This document shows positions 26,006 through 35,303 of a DNA stretch of 64,000 bases, piece after piece. The DNA is taken from the NCBI RefSeq assembly GCF_016735675.1, contig NZ_JAERSG010000001.1, positions 434,001 through 498,000 on the forward strand, in the 5' to 3' direction. Made by a program: the position numbers and the translations under genes. How positions within the stretch are numbered: the first letter of the stretch is position 1; each line of letters opens with the position of its first letter. The DNA comes from Nocardioides baculatus. Its GTDB lineage: Bacteria > Actinomycetota > Actinomycetes > Propionibacteriales > Nocardioidaceae. The notes beneath the pieces are model-generated. The model saw only the letters and a program-made list of their open reading frames with translations, was not told where the DNA came from and did not search any database.

Positions 26006-28508
26006 GCGACGCCAGCTGAACCTGCCCGTCATGGGGCTGGTCGTGCTCGTCGGCGTGTCCGGGAGCGGCAAGTCCACCTTCGCGCGCACGCACTTCAAGC
26101 CCACCGAGGTCGTCTCGAGCGACGTCTGCCGCGGGCTGGTCGCCGACGACGAGAACGACCAGTCGGCGACGCCCGACGCGTTCGACGTCCTCCACTACAT
26201 CGTGGGCACGCGGCTGCGCCGCGGGCTGCTGACGGTCGTCGACGCCACCAACGTGCAACGGCCGGCGCGCGCGTCGCTGGTCAAGCTGGCGCGCGAGCAC
26301 AACGTCCTCGTCGACGCCATCGTCATCGACGTACCCGAGTCGCTGGCGCACGAGCGCAACGCGTCCCGGCCCGACCGCGACTTCGGCTCGCACGTCGTCG
26401 CCCGGCAGCACCGCGACCTGCGTCGCTCGCTCGGCAAGCTCACCAAGGAGGGCTTCCGGCGGGTCCACGTGCTGCGCGGGACCGAGGAGGTCGACGCGGT
26501 CGAGATCGTGCGCGAGCGCTCCTGGAACGACAAGCGCGACCTGCGCGGACCGTTCGACATCATCGGCGACGTCCACGGTTGCGCCTCCGAGCTGCGCACG
26601 CTGCTGACCGAGCTGGGCTGGTCGATCACCTATGTCGACGGGGTCGCCGTCGACGCGACGCACCCCGAGGGCCGGCAGGCGGTCTTCGTCGGCGACCTGG
26701 TCGACCGCGGGCCCGACACCCCAGGCGTGCTGCGGCTCGCGATGGGCATGGCCGCGTCCGGCACCGCGATCAGCGTCTCGGGCAACCACGAGGCCAAGCT
26801 GGTCCGGGCGCTGCGCGGCGCCAAGGTCCAGGTGTCCCACGGGCTCGCGGAGTCGCTGGCGCAGCTCGAGGCCGAGCCCGAGGACTTCCGGGCCGACGCC
26901 CTCCGCTTCATGGACGGGCTGATCAGCCACTTCGTCCTCGACGACGGCCGGCTCGTGGTGGCGCACGCCGGGCTGAAGGAGGCCTACCACGGGCGCTCGT
27001 CCGGACGGGTCCGCGCGTTCGCGCTCTACGGCGACACGACCGGGGAGACCGACGAGTACGGACTCCCCGTCCGCTACCCGTGGGCGCAGGAGTACCGCGG
27101 CGAGGCGATGGTCGTCTACGGCCACACCCCGGTCCCGACCGCCGAGTGGATCAACAACACGATCTGCCTCGACACCGGCGTCGTCTTCGGCGGCTCACTC
27201 ACCGCGCTGCGCTACCCCGAGCGCGAGATCGTCTCGGTCCCCGCGGAACAGCAGTGGTACGAGCCGGTGCGCCCGCTCGCGCCGACCGTGACCGAGCGGG
27301 AGCCGTCCGCCCTCGCCATCGACGACGTCGCCGGCACCCGCTGGCTGGAGTCGCCGCACGCCGGCAAGGTGAAGGTGCCCGAGGAGAACGCTGCTGCCGC
27401 CCTCGAGATCATGAGCCGGTTCGCCGTGGACCCGCGCTGGCTGGTCTACCTGCCGCCGACCATGTCGCCGGTCGCCACCTCGTCCCTCGAGGGCTACCTC
27501 GAGCACCCGGAGCAGGCGTTCGAGGAGTACGCCGGCTGGGGCGTCACACGAGTGGTGTGCGAGGAGAAGCACATGGGCTCGCGGGCCATCGCCGTGATCG
27601 CGCAGGACGCGGACGTGGCTGCACGCCGCTTCGGCGTCACCGACGGCACGACCGGCGTCATCCACACGCGCACCGGCCGTCCGTTCTTCCCGGACACCAG
27701 CGGGCTCGTCGACGAGGTGAGGTCGGCGGCACAGCCGCTGTTCGCGTCGCTCGACACCGACTGGCTGGCCCTCGACTGCGAGCTGCTGCCGTGGTCGGCC
27801 AAGGCGCTCGAGCTGATCAAGGCGCAGTACGCATCGGTCGGCGCAGCCGCGCGGCACGTGCTGCCGGAGGCGCTGTCCGTCCTGGAGCAGGCGGCCGCGC
27901 GGGGCCTCGACGTCGGCACGCTGACGACGAGGACCCGGGAGCGGCTGGTCAACGCCCACGCGTTCCGCGACGCCTACGCGGCATACGTCCGACCGACCGA
28001 CGGGCTCGACGGGATCACGCTGGCGCCGTTCCAGGTGCTCGCGGCCGAGGGCCGGGCGCTCGCGGTCACCGAGTCGCACGAGTGGCACCTCGACCAGCTC
28101 GCCGGGCTCGCGGGCGACGTCATCACGCCGACGCGGCACCGCTTCGTCGACCTGTCCTCGCCCGAGGAGCGCGAGGCGGCGACGCAGTGGTGGCTCGACC
28201 TCACCGCTGCGGGCGGGGAGGGCATGGTCGTGAAGCCGGCGCACCTCACCGAGGGCCGGGTGCAGCCCGGGATCAAGGTGCGCGGCCGGGAGTACCTCCG
28301 GATCATCTACGGGCCGGACTACACCGGGTCGCTCGACGTCCTGCGCCAGCGCCACCTCGGCAAGAAGCGGCAGCTCGCCCTGCGCGAGCACGGTCTCGGC
28401 CTGGACGCGATCGCCGGCTTCGTCGCCGGGGATCCGCTCTGGAAGGTGCACCAGGCCGTGTTCGCCGTGCTCGCGCTGGAGTCGGAGCCGGTCGACCCGC
28501 GGCTGTGA
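25998..28508 (+). CDS. pnkp: Polynucleotide kinase-phosphatase-ligase (bacterial Pnkp)
   Basis: 836-aa three-domain RNA-repair enzyme. The kinase P-loop 'GVSGSGKST' (Lys25) phosphorylates 5'-OH ends. The calcineurin-type phosphatase has 'DIIGDVHGC' (Asp191, His193), 'GDLVDRGPDTPG' and 'SGNHEAKL' and removes 2',3'-cyclic phosphate. The C-terminal adenylyltransferase has nucleotidyl-lysine Lys524 in 'CEEKHMGSRA' and 'GEGMVVKP'. The ATG at 25998 overlaps the hen1 stop by 8 bp, implying coupled 1:1 synthesis, consistent with the known Pnkp-Hen1 heterotetramer. All active-site residues seen are intact. Confidence 0.95.
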   Translation: MTERRQLNLPVMGLVVLVGVSGSGKSTFARTHFKPTEVVSSDVCRGLVADDENDQSATPDAFDVLHYIVGTRLRRGLLTVVDATNVQRPARASLVKLAREHNVLVDAIVIDVPESLAHERNASRPDRDFGSHVVARQHRDLRRSLGKLTKEGFRRVHVLRGTEEVDAVEIVRERSWNDKRDLRGPFDIIGDVHGCASELRTLLTELGWSITYVDGVAVDATHPEGRQAVFVGDLVDRGPDTPGVLRLAMGMAASGTAISVSGNHEAKLVRALRGAKVQVSHGLAESLAQLEAEPEDFRADALRFMDGLISHFVLDDGRLVVAHAGLKEAYHGRSSGRVRAFALYGDTTGETDEYGLPVRYPWAQEYRGEAMVVYGHTPVPTAEWINNTICLDTGVVFGGSLTALRYPEREIVSVPAEQQWYEPVRPLAPTVTEREPSALAIDDVAGTRWLESPHAGKVKVPEENAAAALEIMSRFAVDPRWLVYLPPTMSPVATSSLEGYLEHPEQAFEEYAGWGVTRVVCEEKHMGSRAIAVIAQDADVAARRFGVTDGTTGVIHTRTGRPFFPDTSGLVDEVRSAAQPLFASLDTDWLALDCELLPWSAKALELIKAQYASVGAAARHVLPEALSVLEQAAARGLDVGTLTTRTRERLVNAHAFRDAYAAYVRPTDGLDGITLAPFQVLAAEGRALAVTESHEWHLDQLAGLAGDVITPTRHRFVDLSSPEEREAATQWWLDLTAAGGEGMVVKPAHLTEGRVQPGIKVRGREYLRIIYGPDYTGSLDVLRQRHLGKKRQLALREHGLGLDAIAGFVAGDPLWKVHQAVFAVLALESEPVDPRL

Positions 28509-28523
28509 CGGCATGATGGCCGG

Positions 28524-29690
28524 GTGAAGATCGACCTGACCGTGGCGGCCATCCCGGCGTTCATCGGCGCGATGGTCGCGGAGCACGCCTGGCAGCGGGC
28601 GCACCCCGTCGAGCCCGGCACGCGCGCCGGTGACTACCAGCTCGCCGACACCGTCGCGAGCCTCAGCATGGGCCTCGGCAGCCTGGCCGCCCCCTACGTC
28701 GCGCGACGGCTGCTCGACCCCGTCACCCCCGGCGTCGGGCGGCACGGCCGGACGTTGCTCGCGGTCGGGGCTGCGGCAGCGGTGCTGACCACCGTCGGTG
28801 ACGTCGTACGCCGACGGGTGCGGGACGGGTCACTGCCCGAGCCGCAGACCGTGCCGGCCGCGGTGCGCGCGGTGCAGGACGAGCTCGCCGACATCCGCCT
28901 CGGGCCTGCCCTGCCGCGCGAGGAGCGGCCGGCCATCGCCCCCGTGCTGCGGCGTACGCACGGCGCCCTCGCCGTCAGCGCCGTGGCCTCGACGGCGCTG
29001 GTGACCTCGACGACCTGGGCGGCGATGACGGCCGGGAAGCGCTTGTTCGCCCGCTCCCCGCTCGACCTCGGCACCGGTCCGTGGGCCGCGGTGGCGGCGG
29101 TGCTCGGCTGGGACTTCATCTACTACTGGAACCACCGCGCCAGCCACGAGAGCCGCTGGCTGTGGGCGGTCCACGTGGTGCACCACTCGAGCGAGCGCTA
29201 CAACCTCTCGACGGCGCTGCGCCAGCCCGTCGCGGAGGGCGTGACCCTCACCGTCCCCTACGGCCTGCTCGCGCTGGCCGGCGTACGCCCGGCGCTGATC
29301 GAGCAGGCGCGCGGGATCAACCTGATCTACCAGTTCTGGATCCACACCGAGGCGATCCAGCGGCTCGGCTGGGTGGAGAAGGTCTTCAACACCCCGTCGC
29401 ACCACCGGGTGCACCACGGCTCCAACCGCGACTACCTCGACCGCAACCACGGCAGCATCCTCATCCTCTGGGACCGGCTGTTCGGGACCTTCGAGGAGGA
29501 GGACGAGCCGGTCGTCTACGGCCTGACGAGCAATGTCGACTCCTACAACCCGGCGCGCATCGCGACGCACGAGTGGGCCGACATCGCGGCCGACGTCGCG
29601 GCGGCCGACGACTGGCACGACCGGTTCTCGTTCCTGCTGCGCCGGCCGGGCTGGGCGTACGCCCGTCGACCCGCAGCCGGCGTCGCCTGA
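28524..29690 (+). CDS. Sterol desaturase / fatty acid hydroxylase family membrane protein
   Basis: 388-aa membrane di-iron enzyme. The eight-His pattern is present: 'HRASH', 'HVVHHSS', 'HTE' and 'HHRVHHG', on cytoplasmic loops between hydrophobic helices (residues about 1-20, 40-85, 145-170, 185-205, 245-265). Members hydroxylate or desaturate lipids, carotenoids or sterol-like molecules; the substrate is unknown. GTG start 15 bp after pnkp with CATGAT 6 nt before it, so it may have its own leaderless transcript rather than belong to the repair operon. Confidence 0.85.
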   Translation: MKIDLTVAAIPAFIGAMVAEHAWQRAHPVEPGTRAGDYQLADTVASLSMGLGSLAAPYVARRLLDPVTPGVGRHGRTLLAVGAAAAVLTTVGDVVRRRVRDGSLPEPQTVPAAVRAVQDELADIRLGPALPREERPAIAPVLRRTHGALAVSAVASTALVTSTTWAAMTAGKRLFARSPLDLGTGPWAAVAAVLGWDFIYYWNHRASHESRWLWAVHVVHHSSERYNLSTALRQPVAEGVTLTVPYGLLALAGVRPALIEQARGINLIYQFWIHTEAIQRLGWVEKVFNTPSHHRVHHGSNRDYLDRNHGSILILWDRLFGTFEEEDEPVVYGLTSNVDSYNPARIATHEWADIAADVAAADDWHDRFSFLLRRPGWAYARRPAAGVA

Positions 29691-29702
29691 TCGGTGCCGA
29701 CC

Positions 29703-29708
29703 TAGGCT
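29703..29708 (+). promoter_or_regulatory. -10 hexamer TAGGCT, leaderless start
   Basis: TAGGCT ends 6 nt before the ATG at 29715; the same hexamer and spacing occur before the oxidoreductase at 11951. Confidence 0.55.
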
Positions 29709-29714
29709 GGACGC

Positions 29715-30020
29715 ATGACGGCCACCCTCGAACCCGCGACGGCCGACGAGGTCTACACCGCCGACGTCGAGCCGCGTCGGCGCGACCGGCTCGGGCGGCT
29801 CGCCGCGGGGGCGCTCGACCTGTGGTGCGCGATGTCCGGGGGCCGCTTCGACCTGACCAACGAGGGAGTCGTGGTCGTCCGGCGCCGCCGCGACGGCGGG
29901 CTCGAGCTCCGCGTGCCCGCCGGCGGGCCCGAGGCGGCCGCCGTGCTCCTCGAGGTGATGCGCCGCCAGCTGGAGACGCTGACCCCGGAGGAGTTCCGCG
30001 AGGGCTGGGGCATCGACTGA
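29715..30020 (+). CDS. Hypothetical protein
   Basis: 101-aa soluble protein with no recognised domain. A central amphipathic strand pattern 'NEGVVVVRRRRDGGLELRVP' is followed by a helix with 'AAAVLLEVMRRQLETLTPEE'. Leaderless promoter and codon usage like its neighbours support a real gene. Converges with the esterase gene, stops 4 bp apart. Confidence 0.6.
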   Translation: MTATLEPATADEVYTADVEPRRRDRLGRLAAGALDLWCAMSGGRFDLTNEGVVVVRRRRDGGLELRVPAGGPEAAAVLLEVMRRQLETLTPEEFREGWGID

Positions 30021-30024
30021 GCGA

Positions 30025-31035
30025 TCACCCGGTGGGGAGGGCGTGGTCGTCCATCTCCGGGGAGGCACGACCCGGGCCCAGCGCCGCGCGGAGCCAGACG
30101 AGCTGGCGGGAGCGCTGGAACGCCTCTCCTCCCTCGTGGTCGTTGAACTCGTAGACCTCGACGCCCTTGGGCCCACCGTAGGCGTTGAACGCCGCGAAGA
30201 CCGTGGTCGGCGGGCAGATCACGTCCATCATGGCGACCGAGAACAGCGCCGGTGCACGTGCCAGCCGGGCCAGGACGGCACCGTCGAAGTAGGCGAGCGT
30301 GGCGAAGGTCTGCTCGACGCGATCGCGGTGCGCCCCCAGGTAGCGGACCAGCTCGAGACACGGCTCGGCCTGCGCCAGGTCGGCCGACCGCCTCAGGTCG
30401 CACAGGAAGGGCACGTCGCACAGGACGGCCGCGACCAGGTCGGGGACGAGGGCAGCGGCAGCCAGGGCCAGAGCACCTCCCTGGCTGGCCCCTGCCACGG
30501 CCACGCGAGCCGGGTCGACGGCGTCATGTCCTCGCAGGACCTCGACCGCCCGACAGGCGTCGGCGTAGGCGCGTCGGTAGTAGTAGGTGTCGCGGTCCTC
30601 GATCCCCCGCGTGAGGAATCCGGGCTGGGACGGGCCCGCAGGTCCGACATCACCCGTGGCGCCCGTCGTCCAGCCACTTCCCTGGCCACGCGTGTCGACG
30701 ACGAGCTGGGCGTAGCCGGCCGTCGCCCAGAAGACGTGCTCGTGGGCGAGCCCGCGCCCTCCGTTGTAGCCCTGGAACTGGACCACCCCGGGGAGCGGCC
30801 CGCTCCGCAGCCCGGGTGCGGGCAGGTGGAGCCACGCGCGGACGGGGTCACCGCCGAAGCCCGCGAAGCTGACATCGTGGGTCTCGATCGCCAGCAGCCC
30901 GTTGTCGACCCGCACGGCATCCCACGACACCGGGGCGTCGTCCAGGGTCGCTCGCCAGAACTCCGCCAGGTCGTCGGGAACCATCAGGTCCGGCCGGTAG
31001 GCACGCGCTTCGGACAGGGGCAGGTCCGAGCGCAT
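30025..31035 (-). CDS. axe: CE7 acetylxylan esterase / cephalosporin-C deacetylase
   Basis: 336-aa alpha/beta hydrolase of carbohydrate esterase family 7. Nucleophile Ser184 in 'GASQGGALAL', 'DVICPPTTVFAAFNAY' carrying the Asp, and 'NDHEGGEAF' carrying the His complete the triad; 'RGQGSGW' is the CE7-specific 'RGQ' motif. It removes acetyl groups from xylo-oligosaccharides. No signal peptide, so it acts on imported oligomers in the cytoplasm. Its ATG overlaps the GH3 stop (ATGA), the last gene of the xyloside operon. Confidence 0.92.
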   Translation of the reverse strand: MRSDLPLSEARAYRPDLMVPDDLAEFWRATLDDAPVSWDAVRVDNGLLAIETHDVSFAGFGGDPVRAWLHLPAPGLRSGPLPGVVQFQGYNGGRGLAHEHVFWATAGYAQLVVDTRGQGSGWTTGATGDVGPAGPSQPGFLTRGIEDRDTYYYRRAYADACRAVEVLRGHDAVDPARVAVAGASQGGALALAAAALVPDLVAAVLCDVPFLCDLRRSADLAQAEPCLELVRYLGAHRDRVEQTFATLAYFDGAVLARLARAPALFSVAMMDVICPPTTVFAAFNAYGGPKGVEVYEFNDHEGGEAFQRSRQLVWLRAALGPGRASPEMDDHALPTG

Positions 31036-33323
31036 CAGACCTCGGTGATCGTGATGACGGGCTCGAGCACTCGGTCCCCGTCGACGTGGCGAGCCGCCCC
31101 CGTCAGCTCGAGCGAGAGCGTGCTGCGGATGTCGGCGCTCGACGCGCCGATGTGCAGCTCCACCGCGCCGGTCTCGACGACCCGGAGCAGGTCGCGAGCC
31201 GTGAACGACGTGAGGTCGGCGTGCAGGTCGAAGGTCACCCGGCGGCGCTGGCCGGGCTCGAGGTCGACGCGAGCCGCGCCGATGAGCTGGCGCACCGGGC
31301 GCACGACCGAGGCCGAGACGTCGTGGAGGTAGACCTGGACGACCTCCGAGACCAGCCGGTCCGCCTCGTTGCCCAGCTCAACCGACAACCGGGTGACACC
31401 GTCGACGTCCCATCGCGGGCCGGTGGTCGAGGTGACCGGACCCCAGGTCGCCGGGGCGTAGGACAGTCCGTGGCCGAAGGGGAACAGCGCCGTGGGGTCC
31501 ACGTTGGTGACCTCGCTGCGCTGTCCGAGAGCCGAGGCGAGGTAGGTCGACGGCTGCGTGCTGCCGGCGCCTGGGAAGCTGACGGGCAGGCGTCCTGACG
31601 GGTCGACCCTGCCAGTGAGCACGTCGGACAGCGCCTGCGCTCCCTCCTCTCCCGGGAAGAAGCCACACACGATGGCGGCCAGGTCCGGTGCGTGCCGGCT
31701 CAGGTCGTAGGGCCGACCGACCAGGAGCACCGCCACCACGGGGGTGCCTGTCGCGATCAGGGCCTCGAGCAGCTCGTCCTGGCGCCCGGGCAGTCGCAGG
31801 TCCGCGACGTCGCACCCTTCTCCGGAGGTGCCGTTGCCGAAGAGTCCCGCCTGGTCGCCCAGCGCGACCACGCACACGTCCGCCTGCGCCGCTGCGGCGA
31901 CGGCCTCGGCGATCTGCTCGTCGGTGCCGTCGAGCACCGGGCAGCCCAGTGCGTACGTCACGTCGTGCGAGTCCGCGAGCGCCTCGCGGAGCGTACGGAT
32001 CTCCAGACCACGCTCCACACCCTCGTAGTGCACGAGCACGTGCATCGGGAAGGAGTAGCAGCCGAGCATCGCCTGGTAGGTGTCGGCGCGGGGGCCGACG
32101 ACCGCCAGCCGGGACCGCGCGCGCAGGGGCAGCGCACCGTCGTTGGCGAGCAGCACGACCGAGCGCCGGGCAAGCTCGAGGGCGACCTGCCTCGAACCCG
32201 GGCCGTCGAGGTCCACCTCGTCCGCCTCGGTGGGCTCCCAGCCCGGGTCGAGCAGGCCGAGCTCGCACTTCTGTCGCAGCACCCGGGCCAGGGCTCGGTC
32301 GACGAGCTTCTCGTCGATCGAGCTGTCCTCGATCCCGGCCAGCAGCGGGTCGCCGTACGCGTTGGGCGACGGCAGCTCGACGTCGATGCCGGCCTCGAGC
32401 GCGAGACGGGCAGCCTCCTGGTTGGTGTCGGCGACGTGGTGGAGCGTGCGCAGGAAGGCGATCGAGAAGTAGTCAGCGACGACGGTCCCGGTGAAGCCGT
32501 AGGTGTCACGCAGCAACGTGGTCAGCAGCGTGCGGTCCGACGCAGCCGGCACACCGTCGGTGTCGGTGTAGGAGTTCATGACCGAGCGCGCGCCGGCGCG
32601 CAGCGCCATCTCGAACGGCGGCAGGATGACGTCGGCCAGCTCGCGCGGGCCGATCCCCACGGGCGCCAGGTTGCGCGCCGCCCGCGAGGCGGAGTAGCCG
32701 GCGAAGTGCTTCAGGGTCGCCACGACACCGGCGCTCTCGACGCCCCGGACGTAGGCACCGCCGATGAGGCCGACCAGGAACGGGTCCTCGCCCATCGTCT
32801 CCTCGACCCGTCCCCATCGCAGGTCACGGACGACGTCCAGCACGGGCGCAAGGCCCTGGTGCACGCCGAGGCTGCGCATCGAGGCGCCGATCCGGGCCCC
32901 CATCTCCTGCACCAGGGCGGGGTCGAACGACGCCGCCCAGCACAGCGGGGACGGGTAGACCGTGGCCCGCCACGCGGCCAGGCCGGTCAGGCACTCCTCG
33001 TGCACCTGGGCGGGGATGCCGAACCGGTTCGCGGCCATGACCTGGCGCTGCCGCTCGGCCAGCGCGCGAAGCCCCTCGACGGGCTCGACGGGCTCGGTGC
33101 CGAAGGGGCGGGTCAGCTGCCCCAGTCCGTCGGCGATGACCTCCTCCCAGGACAGGTCGGGACCCATCGCGTCACGGAGCATCGGGGCCATGTCGCCCAC
33201 CTCGGGGTCGACGCCCCACACACCGGACAGCTGGGCGACCTTCTCCCCCAGCGTCATCCGCGCGACCAGGTCGGTCACCCGGTCCTCGACACGGGCGGAG
33301 GGATCGCGCCACACGTCGCTCAC
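31035..33323 (-). CDS. Glycoside hydrolase family 3, probable beta-xylosidase/beta-glucosidase
   Basis: 762-aa GH3 enzyme: a TIM barrel with 'GVHQGLAPVLDV' and 'ATLKHFAGYSASRAARN', a catalytic Asp284 in 'FTGTVVADYFSI', the alpha/beta sandwich with 'VVALGDQAGLFGNGTSGEG', and a C-terminal fibronectin-III-like domain. No signal peptide, so it is intracellular and probably releases xylose or glucose from imported oligosaccharides. The GTG at 33323 overlaps the lacI-type regulator stop (GTGA) and gives the standard 'WRDPSARVEDRV' N-terminus; the frame remains open far upstream but that part is antisense-like. Exact sugar specificity is inferred from the arabinoxylan neighbours. Confidence 0.9.
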   Translation of the reverse strand: MSDVWRDPSARVEDRVTDLVARMTLGEKVAQLSGVWGVDPEVGDMAPMLRDAMGPDLSWEEVIADGLGQLTRPFGTEPVEPVEGLRALAERQRQVMAANRFGIPAQVHEECLTGLAAWRATVYPSPLCWAASFDPALVQEMGARIGASMRSLGVHQGLAPVLDVVRDLRWGRVEETMGEDPFLVGLIGGAYVRGVESAGVVATLKHFAGYSASRAARNLAPVGIGPRELADVILPPFEMALRAGARSVMNSYTDTDGVPAASDRTLLTTLLRDTYGFTGTVVADYFSIAFLRTLHHVADTNQEAARLALEAGIDVELPSPNAYGDPLLAGIEDSSIDEKLVDRALARVLRQKCELGLLDPGWEPTEADEVDLDGPGSRQVALELARRSVVLLANDGALPLRARSRLAVVGPRADTYQAMLGCYSFPMHVLVHYEGVERGLEIRTLREALADSHDVTYALGCPVLDGTDEQIAEAVAAAAQADVCVVALGDQAGLFGNGTSGEGCDVADLRLPGRQDELLEALIATGTPVVAVLLVGRPYDLSRHAPDLAAIVCGFFPGEEGAQALSDVLTGRVDPSGRLPVSFPGAGSTQPSTYLASALGQRSEVTNVDPTALFPFGHGLSYAPATWGPVTSTTGPRWDVDGVTRLSVELGNEADRLVSEVVQVYLHDVSASVVRPVRQLIGAARVDLEPGQRRRVTFDLHADLTSFTARDLLRVVETGAVELHIGASSADIRSTLSLELTGAARHVDGDRVLEPVITITEV

Positions 33324-34384
33324 GACGTGCCCCCCGGAGTCGTGGCGGACTGCCGCACGACGAGGGTCGTGTCGAGGTTGACGTGTGCGTTCTCCAAGGG
33401 GTGCTCTCCCGCGATCATGGTGACCAGCATGGTGATGGCCTCCCGTCCCATCTGGCGTATGCGTTGGTCCACGGTGGTCAGTGGCGGGTCCGCCAGTGCC
33501 GACTCGGGGATGTTGTCGAAGCCCACGACCGACAGGTCGTCCGGGACGCTGAGGCCGAGCTCGGCGGCCGCCTCCAGCGTGGCCAGCGCGGACAGGTCGT
33601 TGGCCGCGAAGATCGCGGTCGGCGGATCGGCCAGGGTCAGCAACGCCCGGGCCGCGGCACGCGCCGGCTCGGGCTCGAACGCTCCGGCCGCCAGCAGGGA
33701 CTCGTCGACCTCGAGCCCGGCGCGGGCGTGGGCCTCCCGGTAGCCGCGCTCGCGCAGCTGCGCCGAGACGAGGTCCGGGCGGCCGGTGACCATGCCGATC
33801 CTGCGGTGGCCGAGCCCGATCAGGTGGTCGACCGCGAGCGTCGCCCCCTGGAGGTTGTGCGCCGTCACCGTGGGCATGCTGGACGGCCCCGTGTGCGGGT
33901 CGACCGCGACGATGGGGCCGTCGTACTGGACCTCGGTGACGGTCGGAGTCACCAGGACCGCGCCGTCGACGAGCGTGCCCATCACCCGCGACAGGTAGCG
34001 GCGCTCCCACCCCACGTGCGCATCGACCCGACCGCCCGCGGAATAGGCGACCAGCTCGAACCCGGTGCCGCGGATCGCGTCCGCGGCACCCTTGAGCACC
34101 TCGGTGCTGAACGGCTCGAAGTCGGCCACCAGCACGCCGATGACGTTCGTCCGCTGGTTGCGCAGGCTCCGCGCCACCAGGCTCGCCTCGAAGCCGAGGC
34201 GCTCGATCACGCCGGTGACGTGCTCGATCGTCTCGCTGGCGACGCCGTAGCGGCCGTTGATCACCTTGGAGACCGTGGACACCGAGACCCCGGCCTCCGC
34301 CGCGACGTGCTGCATGGTCACTCGACCACCAGGGCCGGGTCCGCGACCACCGGCACCGTCGGTCGCCGGCACGGTCGTCTCCAT
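33320..34384 (-). CDS. LacI-family regulator of the xyloside cluster
   Basis: 354-aa LacI/GalR repressor: helix-turn-helix 'TMQHVAAEAGVSVSTVSKVI' followed by a periplasmic-binding-like effector domain ('NVIGVLVADFEPFSTEVLKG', 'DDLSVVGFDNIPESALADPP'). The ATG at 34384 is chosen because GGGAGG lies 8 nt upstream; an in-frame ATG at 34405 has none. It sits inside the operon it probably represses, between the permeases and the GH3 gene, and the palindrome at 37654 is its likely site. Confidence 0.88.
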   Translation of the reverse strand: METTVPATDGAGGRGPGPGGRVTMQHVAAEAGVSVSTVSKVINGRYGVASETIEHVTGVIERLGFEASLVARSLRNQRTNVIGVLVADFEPFSTEVLKGAADAIRGTGFELVAYSAGGRVDAHVGWERRYLSRVMGTLVDGAVLVTPTVTEVQYDGPIVAVDPHTGPSSMPTVTAHNLQGATLAVDHLIGLGHRRIGMVTGRPDLVSAQLRERGYREAHARAGLEVDESLLAAGAFEPEPARAAARALLTLADPPTAIFAANDLSALATLEAAAELGLSVPDDLSVVGFDNIPESALADPPLTTVDQRIRQMGREAITMLVTMIAGEHPLENAHVNLDTTLVVRQSATTPGGTS

Positions 34385-34412
34385 GAGCTTGGCCTCCCTC
34401 ACCATCTGGACA

Positions 34413-35303
34413 TCACCCCTTCACCGCTCCCTGGAGCCCGCTGACGATCCGTTTCTGCATCGTCAGGAACAGGATGAGGGCGGGGATCATCGCGATGCTG
34501 GTGAACGCGAGCACCCCGGCAGTGTCTGCCGAGTACTCGGTCGAGTAGTCGGCGACCCCGAGGGGCAGGGTACGCATCCTGTCGCGCAGGAGCAGGAGCG
34601 GCAGCAGGTAGGAGTTCCAGGACGCGACGAAGGCGAGGACGCCGACGGTCACCATGCCCGGGACGGACAGCGGCAGCACGACGCGCCAGAAGACGCCGAT
34701 GCGCGAGGCGCCGTCGATGAACGCCGCCTCCTCCAGCTCCTTGGGCAGGGCCATGAGGAACGGCCGCAGGATGACCACCGTCATCGGCAGCGCGAAGGCT
34801 GCCTGCGGCAGCGCCACGCCCCACCAGGTGTTGCCCATCTGGAGGTCCCGGGTGATGAGGATGAACAGCGGGATGATCGCGACGGCGAGCGGGAACAGCA
34901 GCCCGAGCACGAACACCATGAACAGTGGCTCGCGGAAGCGGAACTGGTAGCGCGCCAGCGGGTAGGCCGCCATCACGCCGCAGACCACTGTGACGATCGT
35001 GGTGATCACGGCGATGACCGAGGAGTTGAGGGCATAGACCCAGAAGCTGTCGTTGGTGAGGACGCGCTGGTAGTTGTCGACCACCCACGGGTCGGGCAGG
35101 CCCGCGGGGTCACGAGCCAGCTGCTCGTTGCTCCGGAACCCCCCGAGCGCGCCGTAGGCCACGGGGCCCAGGGTGAGGGCGGCGACCACCGCGACGAGGC
35201 AGTAGACGAGTGGCCCACCGCCGCCGAACGTCCTGCGCCCGGTCATCACGCGTCCTCTCGTCGTCGTCCTGGTGGCCGTTGCGGTCCGTCCCTGGTCCTT
35301 CAT
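34413..35303 (-). CDS. Carbohydrate ABC transporter permease (MalG/LacG-like)
   Basis: About 296-aa permease with six membrane helices and the EAA loop 'LEEAAFIDGASRIGVFWRVV' that contacts the ATPase. It pairs with the upstream MalF-like permease to import oligosaccharides. The ATG at 35303 overlaps the upstream stop (ATGA); an in-frame ATG at 35246 with a GAGAGGA site is a reasonable alternative that omits a 19-residue Thr/Arg-rich lead. No ATPase gene is present in the cluster. Confidence 0.88.
   Translation of the reverse strand: MKDQGRTATATRTTTRGRVMTGRRTFGGGGPLVYCLVAVVAALTLGPVAYGALGGFRSNEQLARDPAGLPDPWVVDNYQRVLTNDSFWVYALNSSVIAVITTIVTVVCGVMAAYPLARYQFRFREPLFMVFVLGLLFPLAVAIIPLFILITRDLQMGNTWWGVALPQAAFALPMTVVILRPFLMALPKELEEAAFIDGASRIGVFWRVVLPLSVPGMVTVGVLAFVASWNSYLLPLLLLRDRMRTLPLGVADYSTEYSADTAGVLAFTSIAMIPALILFLTMQKRIVSGLQGAVKG

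Noticed and set aside
23591..26104. 837-codon minus-strand frame opposite the nucleotidyltransferase and hen1.
   Set aside because: Same antisense signature; both plus-strand genes carry intact catalytic motifs.
31692..33743. 683-codon plus-strand frame opposite the GH3 gene.
   Set aside because: Low-complexity His/Arg/Val composition and no recognisable motif; GH3 explains the codon bias.
33324..34010. N-terminal extension of the GH3 frame to about 991 codons.
   Set aside because: The extra part lies within the LacI gene in another frame and is Arg-rich; the GTG at 33323 gives the conserved GH3 N-terminus.
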